From the NCBI GenBank assembly GCA_041694635.1, contig JBDNHI010000133.1, forward strand, positions 1 through 64,000: 64,000 nucleotides of DNA, read 5' to 3'. A program made the position numbers and the translations under genes. Source of the stretch: UBA969 sp041694635 (GTDB lineage Bacteria; Planctomycetota; Planctomycetia; Gemmatales; Gemmataceae). Positions 27,829-37,250 of this stretch are shown in pieces (within the stretch, counting starts at the first letter, position 1; every line of letters begins with the position of its first letter). A model generated the notes under the pieces. It was given only the letters and a program-made list of their open reading frames with translations. It was not told the DNA's origin and did no database searches.

Positions 27829-29023
27829 ATTAATAGCGAAAAATCATCGCGGTCGTCTTTCAGTGGGCTACCTAGATCCATCGGATGCTCGTTGGGGGCA
27901 AATTTCAACTTGGATCATAAATAAAGGTCAGAACCTTTTAAATAAACCAAGATATTTTTTCGAAGAAGAGCTTAATAATTTTCCAGGAACGGTTCCCGAT
28001 GCCTTGATTTTTGCAGGATTAGTCAAGGTTTTTTCTGACATCTGCCGCTTTGAAGATATTTCAGGGATCGACCCTGTCAAAATTCGTGATATTGTCTTTA
28101 GCTTTGCTTCCCAAATGCGAAGTGAAGGACTTATGCCCACTAATATCGATGTCCGGAATAAAATATTCGAAATAGCTAGTAATTCTATTGGTGTCAGTCC
28201 CAAAGATATCGATTCTCTTATTTATTCTGATTTAGAATCCGAAAATAAATTCTTGAGCGTTCCTCAAATTAGTCCCCAGCACCTTATTCATCGTTATAAC
28301 CTTGCGCTAGCTCAAGGAGCTTTACTTAATTCGACCAAAATAATTGTTAAGCTTCCACCTGCAACCCCGCCTCCTAGGCTAAAGCAATTAATGCGCTGGC
28401 TCAAATTTAACCGTTTACTTTGTGCGATAGATAAGAATAACGATGGAGGATTAACTCTGGTCATTGATGGACCATTAAGTTTATTTCGTACTACGCAGAA
28501 ATATGGTTTACAGATTGCATTGTTTCTCCCAGCGTTATTGCTTGTTCCTGAATTTGATTTAGAAGCGGAGTTAATATGGGGAAAGGCTAAAAAAAGCTGT
28601 AAGTTTTTAGTTAGTAGTTATGATGGATTGGTCACGCACTACACGGATTCTGGAATGTATCGCCCGCCAGAAAACGAAATGTTTATGCAATTATTTAGGA
28701 AAAGAAGTGAAGACTGGGAAATTTCTGATTCTATTTGCGACCTTGAATTTGCAAATCATAATATGATCCCTGATTTTGTTTTGACCAGAAGAAAAGATCT
28801 AAAAAAAGTCGGCCTCGAAATCTTATGGAGTTGGAACACACCCATAGTTGAGAAGCGAATTAAAGATATGGAAAAAGAAAAATCGCAAATATATGTTTTA
28901 GCAGTTGCAGATAAAGGCAACCTTGGCCAAGAAAAAATCGGGACTATTCCGAAGAATGTATACCTTTTTAAGTCAACTCCACTTGCACAAGAAATCGAGA
29001 AAATTATCAATTTAATCGCATAA
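27812..29023 (+). CDS. DUF790/Bax1-type nuclease, XPB partner
   Basis: A 403-residue protein of the DUF790 family, named Bax1 (binds archaeal XPB) in archaea. It has LIHRYNLALAQGALL (about 158-172), a hallmark of the family. The C-terminal nuclease-like core has IPDFVL (D321) followed by VGLEILWSW (E336), matching the PD-(D/E)xK arrangement. In archaea Bax1 incises DNA next to the bubble opened by XPB. The ATG lies inside the helicase gene with AGGAAG upstream, so the pair is co-translated. The last 12 bases overlap the convergent trpE gene. Confidence 0.88.
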   Translation: MLTGNKLIAKNHRGRLSVGYLDPSDARWGQISTWIINKGQNLLNKPRYFFEEELNNFPGTVPDALIFAGLVKVFSDICRFEDISGIDPVKIRDIVFSFASQMRSEGLMPTNIDVRNKIFEIASNSIGVSPKDIDSLIYSDLESENKFLSVPQISPQHLIHRYNLALAQGALLNSTKIIVKLPPATPPPRLKQLMRWLKFNRLLCAIDKNNDGGLTLVIDGPLSLFRTTQKYGLQIALFLPALLLVPEFDLEAELIWGKAKKSCKFLVSSYDGLVTHYTDSGMYRPPENEMFMQLFRKRSEDWEISDSICDLEFANHNMIPDFVLTRRKDLKKVGLEILWSWNTPIVEKRIKDMEKEKSQIYVLAVADKGNLGQEKIGTIPKNVYLFKSTPLAQEIEKIINLIA

Positions 29024-30523
29024 TTGCTTTTCTGCCATTTCAATTGCTCGAAGTAATCCCTTGGCTTTGTTAAGTGTCTCTTCATATTCTTTTGTTGGTT
29101 CGCTGTCGGCGACAACACCTGCCCCGGCTTGCAAATATGCTTTTTGGCCTATAAGTACGAGGGTTCGAAGTGCTATGCAGGTGTCCATATTTCCCGAGAA
29201 ATCGATGTACCCCACGGCCCCGCCGTAAGGCCCTCTTTTATGTGGTTCGAATTCATCAATGATTTCCATGGCGCGAATTTTTGGGGCTCCGCTTAAAGTT
29301 CCTGCAGGCAAACAAGATTTTAATGCATCTAGAGCAGTCATTTCTTGTTTTAAAGTCCCTTCAACTGTGCTACATAAATGCATTACATGACTATATTTCT
29401 CAACTGTCATTACATCTGTTATTTTAACAGTCCCAAATTCTGCTATCTTGCCCACATCGTTCCTGCCTAAGTCAACAAGCATAATATGTTCGGCTCTTTC
29501 TTTTGGATCTGCAAGCAGTTCCTGCGCTAGTTTTTTATCTTCCTCATCATTTTTCCCGCGGATTCTAGTACCTGCAAGAGGCCTAATAGTTACATTTCGT
29601 TCTTCGACTCGTACCATTATTTCAGGGGAACTTCCTATTAAACAGAGTTCATCAAAGCGGAGAAAGAAAAGAAATGGACTAGGATTAACAACTCGAAGGG
29701 TTCGATAAATGTCAAAGGGTTTAGCTGTGGTTTCGGTTTCAAGACGCTGACTAAGTACTATCTGGAATATGTCGCCAGCGTTAATGTATTCTTTGCATTT
29801 TACGACCGCATTTTCAAATTCTTGCTGAGTAAAGTTTGATTTAAATTGCAAGGAAACATTTCCCTCGGGCTGAATATCTGTAAATTTAAGTTTGCATTCG
29901 GTGTCGCGAAGTAGGTTCACGATGCCATCAATTTTTTTACAAGCAATAGTATAAGCGTCTTCTGGAGTATCATTGTTAATATGTGCGTGTACAACTACCG
30001 CAATTGTTTTGTTGATATGATCAAAAATAACCATATGGTCATAAAAGCCGAATGCTAAATCAGGGAGGTTGCGGTCATCTAAAGGAACATTAGGTAGGTT
30101 TTCGACATAGCGCACGGTGTCGTATCCAGTAAAACCAACAGCTCCGCCACAAAATCTTGGCAAACCTTCAATGAGTGGCGATTTGTATTTTTTTATGTAC
30201 TCTTGTAAAAGCAAAAGTGGGTCACCGTGTTGGAGAGACAATTTTTGAAAAGTCCCAGATTTATCAGGGTTCCGAGTTTCAATACTGATAATTTTGTTTT
30301 TTACACTAAACCTTAAAAAAGGGTCCGTCCCTAAAAAGCTATACCTTCCAACTTTTTCTCCACCAACAACACTTTCAAAAAGAAACGACCATTTATCTTG
30401 AGATAATTTGCAATAGGCACTTACGGGGGTAAGTGTATCGCCTGTTAATTGTCGAAAAACAGGAACCATACTATTATTTTTTGAAAGATCGAGGAATGAG
30501 TCTAAATTTGGTCGATGTCCCAT
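29012..30523 (-). CDS. trpE: Anthranilate synthase component I
   Basis: A 503-residue chorismate-utilising enzyme that makes anthranilate from chorismate and ammonia or glutamine (first step of tryptophan synthesis). The N-terminal regulatory domain has FLFESVVGGEKVGRYSFLG, where the Leu-Glu-Ser-type feedback site is expected. The catalytic core has GDIFQIVLSQR, PLAGTRIRGKNDEED and HIMLVDLGRNDVG. The acidic pair and PLAGT/R context fit TrpE better than PabB or isochorismate synthase. No trpG or other trp gene adjoins it, so the pathway is dispersed. Confidence 0.94.
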   Translation of the reverse strand: MGHRPNLDSFLDLSKNNSMVPVFRQLTGDTLTPVSAYCKLSQDKWSFLFESVVGGEKVGRYSFLGTDPFLRFSVKNKIISIETRNPDKSGTFQKLSLQHGDPLLLLQEYIKKYKSPLIEGLPRFCGGAVGFTGYDTVRYVENLPNVPLDDRNLPDLAFGFYDHMVIFDHINKTIAVVVHAHINNDTPEDAYTIACKKIDGIVNLLRDTECKLKFTDIQPEGNVSLQFKSNFTQQEFENAVVKCKEYINAGDIFQIVLSQRLETETTAKPFDIYRTLRVVNPSPFLFFLRFDELCLIGSSPEIMVRVEERNVTIRPLAGTRIRGKNDEEDKKLAQELLADPKERAEHIMLVDLGRNDVGKIAEFGTVKITDVMTVEKYSHVMHLCSTVEGTLKQEMTALDALKSCLPAGTLSGAPKIRAMEIIDEFEPHKRGPYGGAVGYIDFSGNMDTCIALRTLVLIGQKAYLQAGAGVVADSEPTKEYEETLNKAKGLLRAIEMAEKQLCD

Positions 30524-30699
30524 AGGATTGGTTCTTTACTAGATTGACCTCAAAGTATTGGAGCATATGCCATGCCCCAATCTGCCAGATTTTTATAATA
30601 TTATGGCAAGAATTATTGAATGATCCTTGACCCACTGATATTAGCTTGCATATTTACATAACATTATTCTATAAGGTTAAAGGTACTGTTGATATTCAG

Positions 30700-31086
30700 A
30701 TGAAGTGTTACGAGTGCGATACCCCTGTATCTAAAGGCCAAGAACTTTGCAGTTCCTGTGGAATTCCGTTGAAATTAATTGGAAGTAATCTTGAAGAGTT
30801 TTCTAAAGGTGCTGTCGAATATCAAAATGAATGGTTTAAAGTGCAAGAAGAACTTATCAAAGAAGCGTCGAATAAAAGTGTGATTCCTTTTTTTGGTATA
30901 TTTTTTGGCATAAAAAGTCTGTTTTTATGCAGGGAAGGTTGTTTAAGAGCTAGCCTTGTAAAAAAGAAAGATGTTGCAACTAAACTTATTTACATTCGTC
31001 GACTTGCAATCCTTGGCCTTACCACCAACCTCATTGGTTTGCTTTTCGTTATTATCGGAATAATCAATCTTATCCGTAATTCTTAG
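30700..31086 (+). CDS. Zinc-ribbon membrane protein, function unknown
   Basis: A 128-residue protein with a zinc ribbon at the N-terminus (CYEC near residues 3-6, CSSCG near 18-22). A charged linker and two hydrophobic segments follow (VIPFFGIFFGIKSLFL and the C-terminal LGLTTNLIGLLFVIIGIINLI). Small zinc-ribbon/TM proteins of this plan are common in planctomycetes and other bacteria, but none has a firm role I can assign. An in-frame TTG at 30646 exists; the ATG at 30700 starts directly at the ribbon but has AAAGG rather far upstream. Confidence 0.75.
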   Translation: MKCYECDTPVSKGQELCSSCGIPLKLIGSNLEEFSKGAVEYQNEWFKVQEELIKEASNKSVIPFFGIFFGIKSLFLCREGCLRASLVKKKDVATKLIYIRRLAILGLTTNLIGLLFVIIGIINLIRNS

Positions 31087-31323
31087 CATTAAAATTTGTT
31101 GTATTATCAAAAAACTATGGTTCGAGAATTTGTTTGAAATTTTCTATGCTAGTTGTTTTTTCTAAACAAGTCCAAAAGAATCATAAAGGGAACAAAAACC
31201 ATTACTTCTTCTGTTTAATTATGGATTTCTGTTAAGAGTTCCTATGGTCTTTTTTTTATAAACCAATTAGCATTATTAAAATGTGATTTGCAAATTGAAT
31301 GAAATAAGTTAGGAAGGTCAATA

Positions 31324-31926
31324 ATGAGCTCCGGGAATAATCCAGAACCTAAAAAAGATCCTGAAACAATTACCCAAGAAGTTCAATATTCGCAGTTGAG
31401 TGCTAGAGTTACGGATAAAGTTTCTTCGGGCGTATTCTCATCCGGTGCGTTGCTTTTAAATGGCCCCAATGAGTTTATTTTGGATTTTTTACAACGGATG
31501 GTGCAACCCCAAAGAGTAGCTGCTCGCGTGGTGATGAGTCCGCCTGCGTTATCAAGTTTTTTAACAGCCTTAGAAGAAAATCTTTTAATGTACCAATCGA
31601 AGTTCGGAGTTCCACCCCAGTTGCCGCCTCCGCCATCTGGCGCAACTCCGTTGCCCATCGAAGAATTATATGGGCAATTAAAAATTGCTGATGAAATGTT
31701 GAATGGTGCCTATAGCAATGCTGTAATGATAAGTCATAATCCTTCTGAATTTGTATTTGATTTTATAGCAACATTTTATCCGAGGAGTGTAGTGTCTGCA
31801 CGGGTTTTTATGTCGGCACCTCAGATCCCACCTTTTCTAAGTACTTTGAAAAAAGGTTTACAGCAATATCTCGAGAAAGTAAACCCACCTCAAGCGCAAG
31901 GAAATAATCCTACCCCACCGGTTTAA
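31324..31926 (+). CDS. Tandem DUF3467 protein
   Basis: A 200-residue soluble protein in which the DUF3467 module occurs twice (about 22-95 and 113-188). Each copy has the pattern S-G/N-A-hydrophobic, N-x-x-E-F-x-x-DF, arginine-valine-x-ARV-MS-P-L and a closing helix (for example FILDFLQRM and FVFDFIATF; VAARVVMSPPAL and VSARVFMSAPQI). A proline-rich linker joins them and the ends are Pro/Asn-rich. The family function is not known. AGGAAGG precedes the ATG. It may share a transcript with the helicase gene 38 bases downstream. Confidence 0.85.
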   Translation: MSSGNNPEPKKDPETITQEVQYSQLSARVTDKVSSGVFSSGALLLNGPNEFILDFLQRMVQPQRVAARVVMSPPALSSFLTALEENLLMYQSKFGVPPQLPPPPSGATPLPIEELYGQLKIADEMLNGAYSNAVMISHNPSEFVFDFIATFYPRSVVSARVFMSAPQIPPFLSTLKKGLQQYLEKVNPPQAQGNNPTPPV

Positions 31927-31964
31927 ATTGCTAAGTGCTTGGTTAAAAAATACTGGTGTTAAAT

Positions 31965-34454
31965 ATGAATGAGTATGATTCATTACCAGTAGCAGAAGTT
32001 TTACCCGAGTTATTGAAAGTGCTTAGCCAGCAAAATTCAGCAGTGCTTCACGCCCCGCCTGGCGCAGGGAAAACTACTCTTGTTCCACTAAGTTTATTGC
32101 TGGAGGGTTATCAGGGAATTGTTCTCATAGAACCTCGGAGGCTTGCAGCAAAATCTTCTGCCTCTCGTATTGTTTTTCTTCACGGAACAAAAATAGGCGA
32201 TATTATTGGTTATCAAGTACGATTTGATTCTAAGGTAAGTTCTCAAACAAAATGTATTTGTGCCACGACAGGAATAGTTCTTAATTGGTTATCTTCTGAC
32301 CCATTTATTTCAGATTGTAACATTCTCATATTTGATGAGTTTCACGAAAGAAGCCTAGAAAGTGACCTGCTTTTGGGAATGGCAAGGCTATTGCAAAAAA
32401 CGGTAAGGCAAGATTTAAAAATCCTTGTTATGAGTGCAACTTTAGATTGCGAAAAAGTCTCAGAATATTTAGGTCGTTGCCCTATAATCTCAAGTCAAGG
32501 AAAAATATATCCTGTTAAGGTAAGTTATTCCGCATTGAAAACAGGAGAAATGTTAGCGGATGCGATAGTTACTGAAGTAACTCACCTAATGAAGAAAATT
32601 AAAGGCGATATTCTTATTTTTCTTCCAGGAATGAAAGAAATTTTAGAAGCAAAGTCCAAAATTGATTCTGCAATGTTAAACATTGAGGCTCAGATATTGC
32701 ATGGCGAATTGCAAGTAACTGCTCAAGAACAAATCCTTAGAAAGTCAGATAAACAAAGAATTATTTTATCTACTAATGTTGCGGAAACTTCTGTAACTAT
32801 CAACGGTATTGAAGCGGTAGTTGATTCTGGATTAGCAAAAAAGAATCTGTTTGAAAGTCGATTGGGATTAAATAATTTAGAAACAGTACGAATTTCTAAA
32901 GCATCGGCAGATCAAAGGGCAGGTAGAGCGGGGCGAGAGTGCCCTGGTTTTTGCGTCCGGCTTTGGACCGAAAAAGATCATCTTTCCCGTGAAAGTTTTG
33001 AATTGCCGGAAATCGCACGCGTCGACCTTTCTGAAGCTTTGTTGCGGCTTTTTTGCCTAGGAGAAAGTAATCTAAATGAATTCCCCTGGTTTGAAAAACC
33101 AAACCCCGATACTGTCAAAACTGGCCTTAAACTTTTAGAAAACCTTAAGGCTATTAAAAATGGCAAGGTTACCCCCCTTGGAAAAGAAATTAGCGACATA
33201 CCCCTCCATCCTAGACTTGCTGCAATTTTACTTAAAAGTGTTAAGAACGGGTCTCTTAAAATGGCTAGTCTTGCAGTTGCAATTCTTTCTGAGAAGAGTG
33301 TTTTTGATTATTCTCGGGATAATAACTTTAATCATTCGCAATCCTTTTCTTCGAGTTCCGATATTCTTGATGTCGTAGAAATTCTTAAGGATTATGAATC
33401 GAAAAAAAATAGTTTGTCTGTGCGGAAAATAATTCACGAACGAGCTCTAAATGTATTTAAAGTTCGCAATCAGCTTATTTCTTATTTCAATTCCCAACCT
33501 GATAACTCTGATGGCGAAGATGCATTCTTGCAATCGATTCTCGCTGGATTTCCCGATAGAATTGCTCGACGGAGAGAAAAAGGGAGCTCAAAAGCACTTT
33601 TGGTTGGTAACCGTGGGATCCTCTTGTCTAGAAAAAGCCTTGTAAGAGAACCAGTTCTTTTTGTTTGTATTGATATCCAAGTTGGCGATGAAGAATCTGT
33701 TGTTCATATGGCATCTACGGCCAATTATGATTGGCTTGACCCTGATTTTCTTGAAACTGTAAGAGATGTTTCGTACGATCAAGATTTAAAAAAGCTGGTA
33801 GCAACTCAAAAAAAATATTACATAGATTTAGTTCTAGAAGAAAAAATTTCTCACTTAAATGAAGAAGATTTAGATGGAAGTATCTTGGCCCAAGCATTAA
33901 TCAAACGCCTTCCTGATGTATTGCCCCCATTAGATTCGCTTGCTGGTCAATTAATTGAACGCATAAACTTGTACCATCAACTTTTTCCAAAAAGTGGATT
34001 TCCCGTGGTGGATTCGCAATCGGTGCTCGAACCCCTATTGTACCTATGTAAAAGAAAAAAAACGCTTGCTGAAGTGTTAAATGGGGATTGGGTGAATTCG
34101 ATACGATCAATACTTTCCTTCGAGCAAAATAGTGCATTGAAAAGAGAGTTACCTGACCAAGTGCAATTGCCCTCAGGAAAAAGTGTGGCTATTAAATATC
34201 AAGTTGGAAAGTCGCCTTTGCTTGAAGCTAAAATCCAAGATTTATTTGGTTGGAGAGAAACTCCTAAATTGGCAGGCGGAAAACTTTCTCTCTTGATTTC
34301 ACTGCTTGCGCCTAACTACCGTTCTCAGCAATTGACCATTGATTTGGCCGGTTTTTGGAAAAATACCTACCCACAGGTAAGAAAAGAACTTAGAGGAAGA
34401 TATCCGAAGCACGCTTGGCCCGAAGATCCATTTAAAACAAAAACGGAACCTTGA
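31965..34454 (+). CDS. hrpB: ATP-dependent helicase HrpB
   Basis: An 829-residue DEAH-box RNA helicase of the HrpA/HrpB group. Motif I is APPGAGKTT, motif II is DEFHERSLESDLLLG, motif III is MSATLD, then STNVAETSVTINGI and QRAGRAGR (motif VI). A helicase-associated (HA2) and an HrpB C-terminal domain follow, including the closing WKNTYPQVRKELRGRYPKH segment typical of HrpB. A role in RNA handling is presumed; HrpB is poorly characterised. An in-frame GTG at 31956 is an alternative start. The stop lies inside the minus-strand terminator of the next gene. Confidence 0.95.
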   Translation: MNEYDSLPVAEVLPELLKVLSQQNSAVLHAPPGAGKTTLVPLSLLLEGYQGIVLIEPRRLAAKSSASRIVFLHGTKIGDIIGYQVRFDSKVSSQTKCICATTGIVLNWLSSDPFISDCNILIFDEFHERSLESDLLLGMARLLQKTVRQDLKILVMSATLDCEKVSEYLGRCPIISSQGKIYPVKVSYSALKTGEMLADAIVTEVTHLMKKIKGDILIFLPGMKEILEAKSKIDSAMLNIEAQILHGELQVTAQEQILRKSDKQRIILSTNVAETSVTINGIEAVVDSGLAKKNLFESRLGLNNLETVRISKASADQRAGRAGRECPGFCVRLWTEKDHLSRESFELPEIARVDLSEALLRLFCLGESNLNEFPWFEKPNPDTVKTGLKLLENLKAIKNGKVTPLGKEISDIPLHPRLAAILLKSVKNGSLKMASLAVAILSEKSVFDYSRDNNFNHSQSFSSSSDILDVVEILKDYESKKNSLSVRKIIHERALNVFKVRNQLISYFNSQPDNSDGEDAFLQSILAGFPDRIARRREKGSSKALLVGNRGILLSRKSLVREPVLFVCIDIQVGDEESVVHMASTANYDWLDPDFLETVRDVSYDQDLKKLVATQKKYYIDLVLEEKISHLNEEDLDGSILAQALIKRLPDVLPPLDSLAGQLIERINLYHQLFPKSGFPVVDSQSVLEPLLYLCKRKKTLAEVLNGDWVNSIRSILSFEQNSALKRELPDQVQLPSGKSVAIKYQVGKSPLLEAKIQDLFGWRETPKLAGGKLSLLISLLAPNYRSQQLTIDLAGFWKNTYPQVRKELRGRYPKHAWPEDPFKTKTEP

Positions 34455-34466
34455 TAACAGGTTCCG
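34434..34466 (-). terminator. Rho-independent terminator of gnd
   Basis: The inverted repeat CGGAACCT (34444-34451) and AGGTTCCG (34459-34466) has a 7-base loop. On the minus strand it is followed by TTTTTGTTTT. It begins 25 bases past the gnd stop and overlaps the hrpB stop codon. Confidence 0.85.
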
Positions 34467-34491
34467 CTAAAAGATTTTTAAAAATAATCGA

Positions 34492-35955
34492 CTAGGCGTT
34501 GTAGCTAGAACTAGATACATCGCCCCCTCTGCCTGTCCAGTTGGTGTGGAAGAATTCGCCTCTAGGCTTATCGGTGCGTTCATAAGTGTGAGCGCCAAAG
34601 TAATCGCGTTGCGCTTGCAGTAAGTTTGCAGGAAGTCGTTCAGCTCGGTAGGAATCGAAGAATGAAAGAGCCGAGCTCATTGCTGGAACAGGAATACCCT
34701 TTTTGATAGCAAGGGCGACAATATTTCTCCACCCTTTTTGGCAGCGTTTCATTTCTTTTTTAAAGTATTTATCAAGTAAAAGATTACTAAGGTTTTTCTT
34801 TTGATCGAAAGCCTCTTTTATTTTGCCTAGAAATCTGCTGCGGATAATGCAACCACCCCTCCACATTAAGGCAATGCCTCCATAATTAAGTTGCCAGCCA
34901 TATTCTTTTGCAGCGGCTTGCATAAGCATATAGCCCTGTGCATAACTAACTAGTTTAGATGCATAAAGTGCATCGTGGATGTTTTGAATAAGCTTATCAA
35001 CTTTGCCTGAGATTTTCGGTTTTGGCCCTTTAATAGCTTTTGAGGCAATGACTCGCTCTTCTTTTAAAGCACTGACACACCGAGCGTAAACAGCCTCGGA
35101 AATAAGAGTAACAGGCATAGCAAGTTCTTGGGAATTAATAACGGTCCATTTACCGGTACCTTTTTGGCCTGCAGCATCCAATATTTTTTCAACCATCGGT
35201 TGCCCGTCTGTATCTTTAAATCCAAGGATATCTCGGGTTATTTCAATTAAAAATGAATCCAATTCGCCTTTATTCCATTCTTCAAAAACCTTATGCATTT
35301 CATCGTAGGAAAGTCCCAAGCCTTTATGAAGAATGTCGTAGGCTTCGCAAATTAATTGCATGTCACCATACTCGATGCCGTTATGAACCATTTTTACATA
35401 ATGGCCAGCACCCCCATCACCAACCCAGTCGCAGCAAGGTGTGCCATCTTCAACTTTAGCGGAGATGTCTTGGAGGATAGATTTGACATGAGGCCAAGCT
35501 AAGGGATTTCCACCCGGCATAATACTGGGGCCCCTTCGGGCTCCTTCTTCGCCACCTGAAACGCCGGTACCAATAAACAAAATTTCTCTTTCTTCAAGAT
35601 ATTTAACACGCCTTACCGTATCCCCAAAAAGCGAATTACCACCATCAATAATAATATCGCCTTTTTCAAGGTGAGGTAAAATTTGTTCGATAAAGTCATC
35701 TACAGCTTGACCAGCTTTTACCAGCATCATTACTCTTCTAGGTCTTTTGAGAAGTTTGCACATTTCTGCAATACTATGGGCGCCTACTACTTTAGTTCCC
35801 TTAGCTTCCTTGGCAAGAAATTCATCTACTTTTGAAACTGTTCGATTGTATACAACGACGGTGTAGCCGTGGTCGTTCATATTCAGAATTAGGTTCTGGC
35901 CCATTACGGCAAGTCCGATTAATGCAATGTCTCCTACAGGTTCTGAGTTATTCAT
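34492..35955 (-). CDS. gnd: 6-phosphogluconate dehydrogenase (decarboxylating)
   Basis: A 487-residue enzyme of the oxidative pentose phosphate pathway, converting 6-phosphogluconate and NADP+ to ribulose-5-phosphate, CO2 and NADPH. It has the Rossmann motif GLAVMGQNLILNM, GTGVSGGEEGARRGPSIMPG, GHYVKMVHNGIEYGDMQL (catalytic Lys and Asn), KGTGKWTV and WRGGCIIRS. The C-terminal HTNWTGRGG marks the long dimeric form. A GGA lies 8 bases before the ATG and a strong terminator follows. No zwf or pgl is adjacent. Confidence 0.97.
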   Translation of the reverse strand: MNNSEPVGDIALIGLAVMGQNLILNMNDHGYTVVVYNRTVSKVDEFLAKEAKGTKVVGAHSIAEMCKLLKRPRRVMMLVKAGQAVDDFIEQILPHLEKGDIIIDGGNSLFGDTVRRVKYLEEREILFIGTGVSGGEEGARRGPSIMPGGNPLAWPHVKSILQDISAKVEDGTPCCDWVGDGGAGHYVKMVHNGIEYGDMQLICEAYDILHKGLGLSYDEMHKVFEEWNKGELDSFLIEITRDILGFKDTDGQPMVEKILDAAGQKGTGKWTVINSQELAMPVTLISEAVYARCVSALKEERVIASKAIKGPKPKISGKVDKLIQNIHDALYASKLVSYAQGYMLMQAAAKEYGWQLNYGGIALMWRGGCIIRSRFLGKIKEAFDQKKNLSNLLLDKYFKKEMKRCQKGWRNIVALAIKKGIPVPAMSSALSFFDSYRAERLPANLLQAQRDYFGAHTYERTDKPRGEFFHTNWTGRGGDVSSSSYNA

Positions 35956-36185
35956 AGTGTTTTCCAGTAGTTAGCCTTGATTGTTTCTCGTGTAAGCTTG
36001 TTTCTAGTGTAAGCATTGTCTTAGCAATGCCATTTCTAAATCAGTTACTTGTTGTTAATCTAGGCTAAATTAGGGTTATTGGCTAGGAAACAATGGTTTG
36101 AAATCAAGAAGTTTTTACTGGCAACTTGTCAAGATGATGAAATAATCCCTTTGATTCATTAATTATTGTTTTAAAAGGTATGATT

Positions 36186-37241
36186 ATGAATGATAATTTT
36201 TTTCCCATGACAGTTCCACAAATCGATCCTGCGCCGGTATTTGAATTATTTCGAGGAAATTATGCTACAGAATTGCTAACCGCGTCGGTCGTCCATTTTA
36301 ATATTTTTGAAGAAATCGGCCCAAATAGGATTGATGGGGAAATACTTCGCAATAAACTTGGGTTTCATAAGAGATCTTGGAATGTACTTCTCACTAGTTT
36401 AAAAGCTTTTGGATTAATTGAAGAAGAGGATCGGAAGATTTTTCTTACTGAACTTGCAAAAAATTCCCTATTGAAATCTGCCAAACATAGTATTGCTGCT
36501 TACATTGGTTTATCGGCCCAGGCCCCGGGTGTCATCGAAATGGTTAACCGATTAAAAACTGCAATCCCAATTCACTCAGATAAACCCGATGTAGGCGTAG
36601 CTTTTATTTTTCGTGAAGGCATTGATTCTGCAATGGATAAAACCGAAAGTGCAATGAATCTAACGCTTTCGCTTTCAGGTAGGGCCATGAATGTGGCACC
36701 CGTATTGGCACAAAAGTACCCCTTGACCAATAGTAATTTATTTCTTGATGTTGGTGCTGGCAGTGGGCTTTATTCCATTGCTTTTCTTGAAAAAAATCAG
36801 GCTCTAAACGCAATTCTTTGGGATGGCCCAGAAGTTTTGAAGGTGGCTCAGCAGTTTATTAAGCAAGCTGGCCTTTCTGATCGTTCTAATTGCTTATCAG
36901 GAAATATGTTTGCGGATCCGGTTCCGAAAAATGTTGATGTGATTTTGCTTTCAAATATCTTGCACGATTGGGATGAACCCGAATGTATTATCTTAATCAA
37001 TAAATTAGCAAAGTCCCTTCCCAAGGGCGGTAAAATCCTTCTCCACGATGTCTTTCTTAACGATTCTCTCGATGGACCTTTAGAAATTGCCCTTTATTCT
37101 GCAGCCCTTTTTACTCTTACAGAGGGTAGGGCTTACAGTAAAAAAGAATACCAACTATGGTTTAATGCAGCAGGGATGACTCTTGTCGAGATCATCCCTA
37201 CTTTAGCGCACTGTGGAGTTATGATTTTTAGAAAAGATTAA
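36186..37241 (+). CDS. SAM-dependent O-methyltransferase, family 2
   Basis: A 351-residue methyltransferase of the plant-COMT/hydroxyindole type. An N-terminal winged-helix dimerisation domain (about 15-90) precedes a Rossmann domain with LFLDVGAGSGLYSI (SAM motif I) and SNILHDWDEPE, whose His is the usual catalytic base. It should methylate a small-molecule hydroxyl; such enzymes occur in secondary metabolism, but no biosynthetic genes adjoin it. I chose the ATG at 36186 because AAAAGG is 7 bases upstream; the ATG at 36180 is almost on top of it. It converges on fabI with 9 bases between stops. Confidence 0.9.
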   Translation: MNDNFFPMTVPQIDPAPVFELFRGNYATELLTASVVHFNIFEEIGPNRIDGEILRNKLGFHKRSWNVLLTSLKAFGLIEEEDRKIFLTELAKNSLLKSAKHSIAAYIGLSAQAPGVIEMVNRLKTAIPIHSDKPDVGVAFIFREGIDSAMDKTESAMNLTLSLSGRAMNVAPVLAQKYPLTNSNLFLDVGAGSGLYSIAFLEKNQALNAILWDGPEVLKVAQQFIKQAGLSDRSNCLSGNMFADPVPKNVDVILLSNILHDWDEPECIILINKLAKSLPKGGKILLHDVFLNDSLDGPLEIALYSAALFTLTEGRAYSKKEYQLWFNAAGMTLVEIIPTLAHCGVMIFRKD

Positions 37242-37250
37242 TAACTTCTT

